Positions 48,622 to 59,331 of a DNA stretch of 64,000 bases are shown in pieces. The stretch comes from Bostrychus sinensis (lineage: Eukaryota > Chordata > Actinopteri > Gobiiformes > Eleotridae). The notes beneath the pieces are model-generated. The model was not told where the DNA came from. It saw only the letters and a program-made list of their open reading frames with translations, and did no database searches. The stretch is from the NCBI GenBank assembly GCA_020698575.1, contig CM036257.1, positions 23,699,520-23,763,519 on the forward strand, written 5' to 3'. A program made the position numbers and the translations under genes. How positions within the stretch are numbered: position 1 is the stretch's first letter; each line of letters opens with the position of its first letter.

Positions 48622-49454
48622 TAGTGTTCTAGCACCCGAGACTGGTCTTGGCCTTGAGAACTTTTTTTATGGTCTTGGTTTCGTTTGGGTCACAGCTGTA
48701 GTTTTACTCAGTCTTGGTCTTGGTCTCGAATCCAAATTCTTGTCTTAGCTCCGATGTGGCGTTCTCAGAAATTTTATTTATCAAACATTTTAAGAAAATG
48801 CTATTCTTTATACTTTTGGAGTAGGGAAGGGAATGGTATTTATATAGCGCTTTAACTATGACCCGAGTCACCCAAAACGCTTTACACACAGTAGGGAAGG
48901 GGTATTTCATTCACTCCATACTCGGTGGTGGTAAGCTACATTTTGTAGCCACAGTTTCCCCTGGGGTAGACTGACAGAAGCGCGGCTGCACACATCTGCG
49001 CCAACGGACCCTCCGACCACCACCAACCACTCACACACTCACATTCACACTGGCTTCCTGGTGTTCCCCAGCGGTCTCCCATCCAGGTACTGACCAGGCC
49101 CTACCCTGCTTAGCTTCCGAGGTCTGACGGGATCGGGCATACCGCCAAGGCGGTATGGCAGTAATCCGTTTTCCACATTGAGAGAACCAGGAAAATGATC
49201 TGTGTCTGTTTGTGGAGTCTGTTGCATTAAATCTAAAAAAAAATTTTTTTTACTTTTCCACTTTTTTTGTGTTAGTTCACTGGGCTTGATCTCGACCTGG
49301 TCTCAGTTTGCCTTGGTCTCGGTCCTTAAAAGTCTCAGTCTCCACTCAGTCTCAAACCCTTAAAGACTTGAGTTTTGGCCTTGTCTTGGTCTTGATTCAC
49401 TCTGGACTCGGACTGCTCTTAATCTCAATCGGTACGGTCTTGCCAACAAAACTA
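48622..49454. mobile_element. hAT-like element, 833 bp, perfect 8-bp duplication, holding a nested SINE
   Basis: Left end TAGTGTTCTAGCACCCGAGA; right end GTCTTGCCAACAAAACTA. Flanked by GTTTATAC at 48614-48621 and 49455-49462. Interior rich in CTTGGTCTTGGTCTC words. The 5S-headed SINE at 48830-49163 splits it. Confidence 0.9.
48830..49163 (-). mobile_element. 5S rRNA-headed SINE
   Basis: On the - strand the head (about 49163 down to 49065) reads ACTGCCATACCGCC, TCGGAAGCTAAGCAGGGTAG, GGCCTGGTCAGTACCTGGAT and GGGAGACCGCT, clearly derived from 5S rRNA including its internal promoter region. The body reads CTTCTGTCAGTCTACCCCAG and the tail TTAAAGCGCTATATAAATAC. It is not a functional 5S gene: the 5' third is altered and an unrelated body follows. 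The body matches the tRNA-headed SINE at 21878. Confidence 0.9.
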
Positions 49455-49844
49455 GTTTATACACCTATAGATGGATTTCCAGATCTTGAGGCTCGAGGAT
49501 TAGCCCTACACTGTTCATGTCTTGAGGTTGCGTCTGTCTTGGGCCACATCCATTCACATTTATCCCCATCACAGCTCGCCTTCCCCTCTTTTTTTCCTCA
49601 GTCTCTGTCTCGCTCGTATACCTCTTCCTGTCTGTCTGCATCCATCACTCTGTCTGAGATGACTCATGTGGCCCACACCTGCTGCAGTCAGGGGCCACGC
49701 TGCTTTATCAGAGCAGACAGTGAAGGTGTGGCTGTGCGTGGGCTCATGTCGTCATCAGAGGCTTGGAGGGTCTTAGCGAGTATAGGTCAATCATATAGTG
49801 GCCATATTGGATTTGTGGTTGGACAAACAGTTGTATAAAGCAGT

Positions 49845-50110
49845 GTTGTTGTAGTCGTCACCAGGTTTAAAGGCCAAGTCACGCTCAAATCCACGTTAAA
49901 GTCTACGTCACTGAAGACTGGTCTGAGTCGATTGTCTTTTGCACTTGAAGCCGAAGTTTGAGTCACCAGAAATCTTTTAATTCATGTAATTTTGAGGTCC
50001 AAGATGAGTCGAGTCTGAGTCCCATCCAGTCTAAAACAATTTAAGTCCAAATTGGAGTCCATTTTAAGTCTGACTCGAGTCACCAAAATAAGTATACTTA
50101 TACTTCATGT
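49845..50110. repeat. Dispersed repeat rich in AGTC/GAGTC words
   Basis: GTTGTTGTAGTCGTCACCAG at the left, then repeated AAGTC, GAGTC and CGAGTCACC words. The style resembles the GACCAAGACC elements, but no terminal pair or target duplication was found. Confidence 0.45.
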
Positions 50111-51447
50111 CATGTCAGTCACAAGTAATTCTTTTTTTTTTTTCATTTTTAGCAACAAAGAGAAAAAGGTCTGTGGTTTCTGAGTGCTTTAAGTTCAGAG
50201 TAAAATTGCCAGACAAACTCTTTTTTTTAGTCTATACAAAGAAGTTAGTCTGGTATCCCTTTGCTTAAGTTTTGTTTCTATGGGTGGAACAATCACAGGG
50301 GCAGAAACCAATCAAAGAAAAACGAAGGGCAGGGCGAAAGCAGTGCCCTGTTGACCTGCAACCCAACAAACATGGTGGATTCTTGTTGGTTTTGCCATAA
50401 AACACCAGAATATGCCATATTATCCCTCCTACACCCCTAAGACATTTTTTGATGTTTTGCACCTGTTTTTTGTGGATAACCTTTGCTGTGTTGATTCAAA
50501 TAGCATAGATTTTGCCTCAGTTGTGTATTTTTGGATGAATTTTCAGATTTCTGATTTTTTTTTTTTAATCCTCTTAAAAAGTTGTCTAAAAAAATAGTCA
50601 CACCTTTACCCCTAAGACATTTTTTTGTGCCATTGACCATTAAAATTACATTTTTATTATACACTGTCACTGCAATATAATTTCACATTTTTATCAAGTA
50701 TTTCATGGATTCATGATAGTGAGTTATTGTTTTTTACTAGGTGGTGCTATTTCCCCATATATGGTAGATAGAGGTACAAACTGGGGAATGGCCTCATTAG
50801 TATTTGTATAAATTATCAAGCCTACAAAGCAAATAAAAACATTTTTTGAACTAAAATGATTTGGGTGTGTTTTGGGGTTGTCATAAATTGGTTTGAAAGT
50901 GTTTGCTGAGAAATGAGTTTGTTTGTGTTTGCGTAAGCACACATCCAAAATGTAGTTCTTACAGAGATGTGCACATCAGGGCAATGTAGAATAAGTGCCC
51001 AGACTGAGCAGAGGCCACTGTTTGTGCTGGATCTGTGTATGCACTGTGCGTGTTTAAACTGGAATTTAAGGGGTTAAATTTCATAAACAGAATGACATTT
51101 TGTTATGTATGATGAGGACTGAAGTTAATCATTGTAACCATGAAAAAAAAAAAATGGAATTATTGACCATTAGATAATTTTTCTATGGCAGTCTTTATTG
51201 GTGCATTTTTTTGTGCTTAGGGCGACAAGATTCAACAGGTGACAAAGGAAAGCACTAAACATCGTTAATTGATTGAGAGACTGCCTCAGTATCTGTAAGA
51301 CGCTCAGCAGATAAACGGCTGTGATAGGCCAGTTCCAAATCGACCGGAGAGAAATGGTTCGCTGCGAGTGAGGAACCAGACTCTTGTTTCAAAAAGAAAA
51401 TAGGAGAGTCTGGCTCGCCAAGCTACAAATTAAACACTGTTATATCG
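50111..51447. other. Last part of intron 1 before the exon 2 microsatellite
   Basis: AT-rich with poly-T and poly-A runs. A segment at 51315-51425 (GTGATAGGCCAGTTCCAAAT; AGGAGAGTCTGGCTCGCCAA) recurs inverted at 58515-58640. No exon recognised. Confidence 0.5.

Positions 51448-51520
<73 letters not shown>
51448..51520. repeat. gphn: (CT)10(TA)27 compound microsatellite next to the exon 2 acceptor
   Basis: About ten CT units run directly into 27 TA units, ending 49 bases before the first base of exon 2. The remaining 49 bases must hold branch point, polypyrimidine tract and AG. Confidence 0.95.
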
Positions 51521-51523
<3 letters not shown>

Positions 51524-51569
51524 TTGCACCATTGTAACCTGTAGCTCTCCTCTGTTTGTGTATTTCCAG

Positions 51570-51648
51570 TGAGTGACAGCTGCTATCGAAACCTGGCAGA
51601 GGACCGCAGTGGCGTCAACCTCAAAGACCTCGTCCACGATCCCTCCCT
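51570..51648 (+). CDS. gphn: Gephyrin, coding exon 2 (G domain continued)
   Basis: Spliced to exon 1, this 79-base exon completes a Val codon and reads VSDSCYRNLAEDRSGVNLKD, then LVHDPS and the first two bases of a Leu codon. This is the conserved gephyrin segment after GVLT; the SDS motif and the DRSG loop belong to the MogA-like nucleotide/molybdopterin-binding fold. The acceptor is TTTCCAG before TGAGTGAC and the donor is GTGAGT right after CCCTCCCT, giving a phase 2 exit. From memory of the human protein, the differences are conservative (Phe to Tyr, Ile to Val, Gln to His). A (CT)n(TA)27 tract ends 49 bases upstream of the acceptor. The next expected residues (Leu-Gly-Gly-Thr-Ile-Ser) were not found in the remaining 12.3 kb. 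Confidence 0.95.
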
Positions 51649-51849
51649 GTGAGTATTTTCCACAGCTAAAAATACACACAAGACTGACAAGCGCTATGCA
51701 TTCAGCCACAAACAACTCATTCATTTGCGTGACTTAAATCTGACAAACAAGTTATTATTCAGATAGTGGACAGAAGTCATAGACGTCCAAATCAGTGCCA
51801 TCTTCTACTAATTGGACCTCACACTTTCATTACCTCCAGCGCTGTCTGT

Positions 51850-52625
51850 TCTTCTCTGCTTCTGATTCATTCACGCTTGTTTGAGTAATCCTGTTTGCTG
51901 AGGTTGTCCACCTTTTAAGAGCTGAAAACACTCGGTCTCACAACTCGTTTCTAAAGCCCATTTATCTATCTGTTAGCGTCATGTTGCTAACAGCCATTTT
52001 AGGCTATGTCTAGTCCCACTGTTGCCAGCAGACGTCTAGTCGCAACCCAAGCATTTTCTGCAAATTGAAGGTGACAGCTCCCCAAAAGAAGACGTTTTCC
52101 ATTCGGGCTGCAACAACTAATCAGATTAATCAAATATAATCCACTAATTTAGTACTCAGTTAATCACTAATTGGAGTATTCATAGACAGAAATGTGCTGA
52201 TAAAGGAGGGTTTATTTACCAAACCAGAGCAGTAGAGCCACAGAAACAGTTAAAAACGATGTACATTTTGTGTTTTAGAATAAGATAATATGTGCCCAGT
52301 CCAAACGTCTTAAAGTAGCATACTTATAGCATCATCTGGTTTAAAAATTTTTAAAAATTAAGTAATTTTTGGTAGAATTATCACCATTTTTGTATAGGAA
52401 CTAGGAAAGTTTTTAACCACTTTACCCACACTTCACTATCCGATAGTTAATTGCCTAATAGTAAAAATAATTAACAGATTAATTGATTGTTAAAATAATT
52501 GTTAGTTGCAGCCCTATTTTCCATGCATTTACATTATTTTAAGTTGTAAAAAGCAACATACTAATGCAGCGGTGTCCAAAACTATTTCAAAAAGCCTGAA
52601 AAAAGCATAATATAGGACCTTTAAA
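51850..52625 (+). repeat. Family D copy split by a hAT-like element
   Basis: Left part TTTGAGTAATCCTGTTTGCT, TCTGTTAGCGTCATGTTGCT and CAAAAGAAGACG. Right part after the insertion ends AAAGCATAATATAGGACCTT. Confidence 0.75.
52103..52516. mobile_element. hAT-like MITE, 414 bp, perfect 8-bp target duplication
   Basis: Left end TCGGGCTGCAACAACTAATC; right end TTGTTAGTTGCAGCCCTA. Flanked by TTTTCCAT at 52095-52102 and 52517-52524. It interrupts the family D copy around it. Confidence 0.95.
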
Positions 52626-54415
52626 ATGTATGTGTCAAATATGAGAGCTTTGACACTGAAATGTTTTGTATGTGTGATGTTAAAGGCAAAGCTACACAAT
52701 GTTTAGACCAGTGAGGACCATAGGGACATAGAAACCAGATTTTGGTCTCAGCACACCGACCTTTAAATGTGTGTGTGCTCTTAAAAGCCCAGTTACTATA
52801 GGCTTTGTTTGGTCAAGTAGGCTCAAAATTACATGGTGTATTTGGACTAATCAGTGTTGGCTTGTTCTCGCTCGAGTTAACATTGCTTTGCCTATTGGTG
52901 TTACAATATACTGTGTTATTGACTGGCCTGACACTGATTAGACTTGGAACAAAGAAATTCATCAGTCATATTCACATAATATTGTACAGTGAGGAGCGTT
53001 TACAGTTGAAGAATGAAGGCTTGCACTGCACTGAAGAGGGAACCCAGGCAGTGAGCACTCGAGTTAATGTTTGTCCCAAAGCTAAATCCTGAAGCCTTTT
53101 CTTGGTTTGTATTTTATAATTTATTCTTTCAGGCCATTTAGCAGGACCACTGTCTTTGTCAATCCACTAAAAACTACAGAGTTTGCCCTGCACAGGTTGA
53201 TGCTGCTTGCCGCTGGTGTTAGGCCCCCTTTGTTCTGGTGAAGGGGCTGAGCTATGTTGTAATGAGTTATAATGTGGTTCCCTTTTCAAAAACATTAAGG
53301 GGTGTGAGGCTTATTATAAGTTCATGAAATTGAATTATTGGTGGGGGAGGTTTGTGACCCTTTTCCCAAAATACTGTGTTTTATAACGGTCCTGGATCAT
53401 GCTGTTCCGCCTGTGTGTAAATTATATGTATATGTACCCATGTTTTATTTTGCTTTCCTTTCTTCTATATATTTTTCTTTATTGACCTGTTTTGCAGTGT
53501 GATTAGACATAGCCAGCCTCTGAATAAACTTTTATTTTGACAACAATTAACTCAATGTTTACCAGCAGCCAATGAGAGTGTCCCTTATTGGAATATGTGA
53601 ACATCAGCTTCTATATGTGTTGCATATTTGTTTATTAAAATGCAAGAAGTCTAGGTAAAATCTTAAGGTTCATATTTTTCACAGACGATCACAATATGCT
53701 TCATGCAATTATTACATTTTTCAGTGTAAGAAAATGTGCCCTTTTTGTTTAATTGGTGTGTTCTTTTCTTGCATTGTTGTTTCTGGTGGATTTCTGTTTG
53801 TTGCATGTGTTTCCTTACTATGGCAGTACAATGTAGGACTTTGGACGAGAAATTTTTGCTGTTACTGCTTTTGGCAAAGGTGACCCGGGGTTGAGGTTGG
53901 ACTTAGCTTCTGGACGTTAAAACCCTCGCTTTAATGTCTTTTAATGTTAACGTTTTTGTGATGGGAGCTGATGCTGAGCTGAGCGGCTCTGGCTGACCTC
54001 CTCATCAAAAACCCAAAGTTAATCCACACCACCACCACCACAACAACAGCATTAGCTCCGTCAGGGACGCCGTGCCCTCAAAATGCCACCGTCACCGCCA
54101 GGACAGAGAGAGACCCATAGAGAAAGACAGAGAAAGAGTCTGGAAGCAGCAGGACGTGTAACATAAGCCATAATTACAGTCTCGCTGGTGCACACACACA
54201 CAACACGGGCCAACGCTGGCACATGCAATCAATCAGGCAGCGACGTGTGGGAGCTTCCCGAGGTGCGCAGAAAAATGAGATGTGGCGAAACAAGAACGAA
54301 TGATACAAGGCTCAAGGACAGAGACATCAGCTACAGGTACATCCTCTTGTCTGTGTGTGAACATGAGGAGGCACGTTTTGTGTTTAATATTTTTATCATA
54401 TTAATTCATTATTAG
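52626..54415. other. Intron 2 stretch, nothing recognised
   Basis: AT-rich with a GC-richer part at 53990-54260, including a short ACC run at about 54027-54040. I looked here for gephyrin exon 3 and did not find it. Confidence 0.45.
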
Positions 54416-54419
54416 GGAA

Positions 54420-54680
54420 GCACAGTGACAAAGCGGTGAGTGCAGAGTGCAGAGGTCATGGTGAGGAGCACCCACAGGAACACAGGGAACACATCCAAAG
54501 ACATCATGCATGTGTTAGGTGAACTGGTGACTCTAATTGGCCCCTAGTAAAGGAATGTAAGAGAAAGTAGTTGTCTGCTTATGTTTGTCTCGGTGTCAGC
54601 CCTGCCACTTACTGGCCACTGTCCAGAGTGTACCCCTATCCTGGCTCAGGCCCATGTCACTGGGATAGGTTTATTAGTTA
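54420..54680 (+). mobile_element. SINE family S2 copy
   Basis: AGCACAGTGACAAAGCGGTG (worn head), ATGCATGTGTTAGGTGAACT, GGTGACTCTAATTGGCCCCT, then CCAGAGTGTACCCC. Confidence 0.7.
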
Positions 54681-54871
54681 TAAGATGTGCTAATCACATG
54701 AAAAATGATGAATAGATATGATAAGGTGAGGAAGAATATTGTATCTCACAGATTTGCAATACCAAAACAAAGCAAATGTTCACATTACTAGAGGCAGCAT
54801 AGGCAGCAACCTTAGTTAATGTTTTAGTTGTTGTAATGGTGAAATGATAATACAGTCCTAGGGTGGTTAGC

Positions 54872-55470
54872 AGGGGTGTGACAAGACACGAGACAAGGTT
54901 CACGAGATGAGATTTTACACTGTTAAAATATGTATTTTACATGAATGAAAAATGTAATTTATTCACCTGAAAATCATAAAATGCAAAATTATGTAGGTGC
55001 ATTTTTAAAAGCAACTTGTGCTTAATGGTATTTTCTTCTATTATTTGAATTTTATGCAAGAGCAGAACAAATATACTGCCAAATGTTTTGCCACAAACTC
55101 ATCTGATTTATGTAGGTGTTAGGTGAATTGGTGACTCTAAATTGCCCTAGTGAATGAATGTGAGAGTGAATGGTTGTCTGTCTGTGTTCGCCTCTGTGTC
55201 AGCCCTGCGACAAACTGGCCCCTGTCCAGGCTGTACCCCGCCTAAGGCCCAAAAGTTTCTGGGATAGGCTCCAATCACCTGTGACCCCTAACGGGAATAA
55301 GCAGAAGAAAATGAATGAAAAAAAAAGAATTAGTCATGTGATTAACTTCTCCCCTGTAAAAAGTGCAAACAAAACCTGATTCTGAGCTCGCAAGACCAAT
55401 TTTTACCTTCATGAAAATCTTGTGACGATTTGATCTTGTGAGATCATGAGATTGCAAGATCTCGTCACTA
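54872..55470. mobile_element. MITE-like element with a nested SINE
   Basis: Left GGTGTGACAAGACACGAGAC; right GATTGCAAGATCTCGTCACT, imperfectly inverse. The S2 SINE at 55112-55325 lies inside. Target duplication not resolved, so the ends are approximate. Confidence 0.6.
55112..55325 (+). mobile_element. SINE family S2, well-preserved 3' two-thirds
   Basis: GTTAGGTGAATTGGTGACTC, GAGTGAATGGTTGTCTGTCT, CCGCCTAAGGCCC, TGGGATAGGCTCCAATCACC and the tail GAATAAGCAGAAGAAAATGA. It is the least diverged S2 copy here. Confidence 0.8.
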
Positions 55471-55477
55471 CCTTACT

Positions 55478-55620
55478 GGCTCCTGCCTCTCAGCAAGAAG
55501 GTTGTGGGCTTGATTCTTAGACTGGCCGGAAGTCTTACTTGTTAACGCGGATTTTCTCTTGGTACGCCCATCGTCTAAAAGCATGTATGTGCGATTTTGG
55601 GACTTTAAATTTCCCATAGT
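55478..55620 (+). mobile_element. SINE family S2, 5' part
   Basis: CTCCTGCCTCTCAGCAAGAA, GTTGTGGGCTTGATTCTTAG (B-box-like), then TTCTCTTGGTACGCCCATCG. Truncated at the 3' end. Confidence 0.6.
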
Positions 55621-55673
55621 GAAAGAATGCGTGAATGGAGAATGGCATGAATATTTAGTGGTGTTTGGATTTC

Positions 55674-55740
55674 TCTTCCTGTAGCTCAGTTGGTTAATGT
55701 GCCTGTCTGGTAAACAGAAGATCCTGGGTTCAAAGTCCAG
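55674..55740 (+). pseudogene. tRNA-Thr(GGT)-like pseudogene or SINE head
   Basis: D arm TAGCTCAGTTGGTTAATGTG. The anticodon loop CTGGTAA (anticodon GGT, Thr) sits on a four-pair stem. T arm CTGGG-TTCAAAG-TCCAG. The acceptor ends do not pair and no CCA-side complement is visible, so it is not a working tRNA. The following GAAAGGCGCCAATTAAGAAA may be a SINE body. Confidence 0.55.
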
Positions 55741-55789
55741 TAATATCTTATTGAAAGGCGCCAATTAAGAAAGGCGCTACAGTATCTAA

Positions 55790-56784
55790 TTTAATCTTAA
55801 GGCAATGAGAAGGCCTTAAGATTATCATTGCTTATTGATCTTATGTTTAAAATCTCACATCATAATCCTGGTTTACTTCACACATGATCTTAATCAGGCT
55901 AAGATCGTCAAAAACTGTGCTGATGACAGTGTCCTGTTTGGAATATAGGCTTAATACATGATACAGATATTTTGTGGGTATAGGTCAAAGCAGTTTATTG
56001 CCCTCCACAAATGTACCTCGGAGGGATTTTATACAATTTGGCCTGAGCTAAAAATAGCTCAGTGTTAATCAGACGGATGACATAAGGCCATTCTCAGGAC
56101 ACTCAGAGACAGGCAGGGGACACTGATATTGTACACACACATAATAATAATAATATGGGCTGCTATACAGATCCAGTGTTATTGGCAGTTCCCATTGGCC
56201 AAAGAACTAATCTTTTTTTTTTTCCTTTTAATCTTTTTAGAGTTTGTATGGATGTGCTATTGGGCACTTACTGCAGCTATTGTTGTATGTTGTATTATGT
56301 GTTACTATTAATAACTAGAACTATAAATATTTGGCTACAGATCTGTCTACAAACTCTTCTCAGTGAAAAATTTCCGACAATGATGATGTTGATTGTTTTG
56401 GCGTTTGCATGATCCATTTTGCGTTGGTAATGACAGTTTATGATTGACATTTTTGTTGATTTTGTTTGATATGATCGGGAATGCCACCTACTTTTTAGTC
56501 TCTGGAACCTGAAGATACTAAAGATATGAAGAAAAACTCAAAGCAGGCACGGACGGGACATCTTTGCCAGGGCTTTACAGTTTGTCAGGCTGTGTGACAG
56601 AAGTTTATGGTGACACACAGATTATGTTTTTTTACAATTCACAGCGCCACAAGTGGTGGGCATTATTCATTTTGCGTGTTTTCTTTTTGCCTTTCAACAT
56701 GGCCGCCGCACTGATCGATGCCCGGACATGATGTCATCACGATCGCTTGTACTGAGATGATTTTAAAAGCCACATAGTGTAGTG
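55790..56784. other. Intron 2 stretch, nothing recognised
   Basis: AT-rich sequence with a few short open frames and no identified repeat ends or exons. Confidence 0.4.
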
Positions 56785-57384
56785 CAGTGGTTCCCAAAGT
56801 GAGGTCCGAAGCTCCCTGGTGAGCAGCGAAGGTGCTGCAGGGGGGCCGCCAGAGGTCATCTACATTAAGTACATTAAAAAAAAATGTTTTAAATGAATTA
56901 CAATTGAGTACTTATATAACTCTGAAGCATTTTTAGCCATCAGTCTGTGTTTTTTGTAGTATTATTTGTAGTTGTATTCAAAGTATTTTCATACTATTAT
57001 TTCTAGTATCTATAGTAGTGTTTGTAGTATTTTTGTTGTTGTATTTGAAGCATTTATTTGTATTATTTGTAGCTGTATTCATAGTATTTCTGTACTTTTA
57101 TTCCCAGCAGTTGCAGTGTTTGTAGTATGTTTGTATTATTATCTGAAATATTTTTGTAGTATTTTTTGTAGTATTTTTGTAGTATTATTTGTAGTATTTT
57201 TTAAGTATTTTTGTGGTTGTATTTAAAGCATTGAAGTCTTCATAACCTTAACGTTTTTATAGAAATCTATGAGGGTAAACATGACACAGACTTTTGAATA
57301 GAGGAAAGGTTTATTGTTGGGGGTCTGCATGTATTTGTCTGATTTTTAAAAGGACCACAATGCTTTTGGCTTTGGGAAAGGCTG
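56785..57384. mobile_element. hAT-like element, 600 bp, perfect 8-bp target duplication
   Basis: Left end CAGTGGTTCCCAAAGTGAGG; right end TTGGCTTTGGGAAAGGCTG. Flanked by GTGTAGTG at 56777-56784 and 57385-57392. The interior (56955-57235) is a degenerate TTTGTAGTATT tandem array. Confidence 0.9.
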
Positions 57385-57469
57385 GTGTAGTGGATGTGTT
57401 GTATATTTCAGTACTGGGGGGTATATTATGAAAATGCAGGCACAGGGGGGCTATAGGTTCTAGTGTTCT

Positions 57470-57580
57470 CTTTGTGCCAGTCCCATGCCTGGATAAAGCA
57501 AAGCGGTTATGTCAGGAAAAGCATCTGGCATAAAATAAATATCCAAATCACTCTAGGAAGCTATGGCAAACCTAGAAGAA
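57470..57580 (+). repeat. 3' end fragment of a non-LTR-type retroelement
   Basis: GTGCCAGTCCCATGCCTGGA, AGGAAAAGCATCTGGCATAA and GGCAAACCTAGAAGAATAAA. A second, more diverged copy of the repeat at 6895-7040. Confidence 0.55.
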
Positions 57581-59331
57581 TAAAGGAAATGTGTTTATAG
57601 ACATTTGAGAGTGATTGCTGTTTTGTTTATCTTCCTGGCTACAAAATCTCCCGGGACAACAACTTGACGTATATCTAGTAAACTGTTTAACTGTAGTATT
57701 ATGGCAGTGGGACCTCAGACTGTGCACTCAAAGCTCTCATCTCTACAGGAGTGTTTTTTTTTTTTTCCCCTTTCTATCCGCTAACATGTGGAGAGGTGAC
57801 CCCCTGAGAGCTTTCCCACATTCGGACAAACCAACTACAGCCGTGTAATGGGCTCTATGCCACTACTACTTCCCTCGGAGAAGAGAGGAGTACAAAAAGC
57901 TTGTATTATTAATAAATTCAGCCTCTCAGATGGGCCCTATCTTGGAAGTGTTCCACAATTGCGCCGAGATTTGCAGCCGGCTTTACACGCACCCAAAGCT
58001 TTTTACCCCCGTCTCTTGTTAAGTATCACGCGCCATCTTCACTTATTTATTTTATTTTTTTTACCCATAGCTCGTATTTTATTCATAGATGGATTTGGCA
58101 GAGGCATCTAGGCTTTCAGGCCAAAACTAGACCACTCCATTCCCCATTTAGTCTTTCCTAGTCTATAACAGGAATTGTCCACACCTCCAGTAAAAAGCCT
58201 GTCTTCCTCTTCTTGGATGTGCCGAGTTCACGTCTTCAAGGAGAGCTTTGTGTTGTAACTCTTCACACTCGAATTGGACGTAGACAGCGGTGAGAGGGGT
58301 ATTAAAATGTTTCTGGCGCTATTCCCAAATTTAGCACAAATACATCTTATGAAACAGGAAGTGCAGCGGTGCCAAAATACATGTAGAAGCAGGTGTAAAT
58401 TTAGGATGGCGATTTGGTTTCTGTCTATAGGGTCAAGGTCGCTTTAGCTCACATCAGTCTGGAGGTAAACCCAGTTACAATACAGTTAGTTTTGATTGGT
58501 ATTCATTCGTCTTTTTCTCACTAGCCTTGCGAGCCAGCCTCTCCTATTTTCTTTTCGAAAGCAGGACAGTCTGGTTCGTCGTAGCAAAGCGTTTCGATTT
58601 GGAACTGGCCTATCACAGCCGTTTTACAAATAGGAAAGCAGAACAAATTTAATAATCTCTCACCTGATTCATGCAATTTAGTGCTTTCCTTCCTCACCTG
58701 TTGATTCTGCTGAAGTTCGCTGTATTGTTCAGTCCTCCTTTCTTTGTCCCGTTTCCATTTTCATAACAGTAAAGTCCTGTTGACGTCCAAAGTAACAACC
58801 ACAATCAAACAAACCCACTTTTTCCACAAGTCTTGGTACAACTGGCTTCTGCTGCTGTCCACGTTCAAGGTCAGGGTTGACACAGAGACAGACAATTCAC
58901 TCACAAATTCATTCACTATGGGACATTTTCAGAAGATTCAGCAATTTTTCTAACACATGTACGTTGGATGGTGGAAGGAAACTCCCAAGTGGTTTATTTG
59001 TTATAAGCGGCTACTGTTGCATAGCTGTGGATCTAATTTTACTGTAATTTTATCTTGTAACTTGTAACTCTTGTTTGTTCACTGCAACCTCTTTAAGTCT
59101 GTTAAGTCTTGATGGAAAAGTTCACAAAATCATCAGGTTATTCCCAGGCAGACGGACTCTTCTTTTCCTTTACAAACAATTAGTCACACAATCAAACATA
59201 AATGATAGTCCCAGGACATCCCCTATCCTTAGACCCTCCCTCCTAGGAAAAACTCCTAAAGAAAACAGCAACCCTATGAAATCTGATGTCTTTAGATAAC
59301 TCCAAAGAGAAATAAGGTTTAGTTATGGGAT
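57581..59331. other. Intron 2 stretch, no exon; one dispersed segment
   Basis: 58515-58640 (GCGAGCCAGCCTCTCCTATT; GGAACTGGCCTATCACAGCC) is inverse to 51315-51425 and related to 34260-34400. Otherwise mixed sequence with no recognisable gephyrin exon. Confidence 0.45.

Larger units (their letters stand above)
7734..51569 (+). other. gphn: Gephyrin intron 1 (about 43.8 kb)
   Basis: The span between donor GTAAGC at 7734 and acceptor TTTCCAG ending at 51569. It contains no other exon that I can recognise on either strand. It is filled with hAT-like elements, SINE fragments, one Tc1 remnant and tandem arrays. Long first introns are usual for gephyrin. Confidence 0.9.

Noticed and set aside
49065..49163. 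Functional 5S rRNA gene on the - strand
   Set aside because: Only part of the 5S sequence is conserved and a SINE body follows directly; no terminator T-run at the 5S 3' end.
49308..49838. 176-codon frame on the + strand
   Set aside because: Its first part lies inside a hAT-like element and the rest shows no domain.
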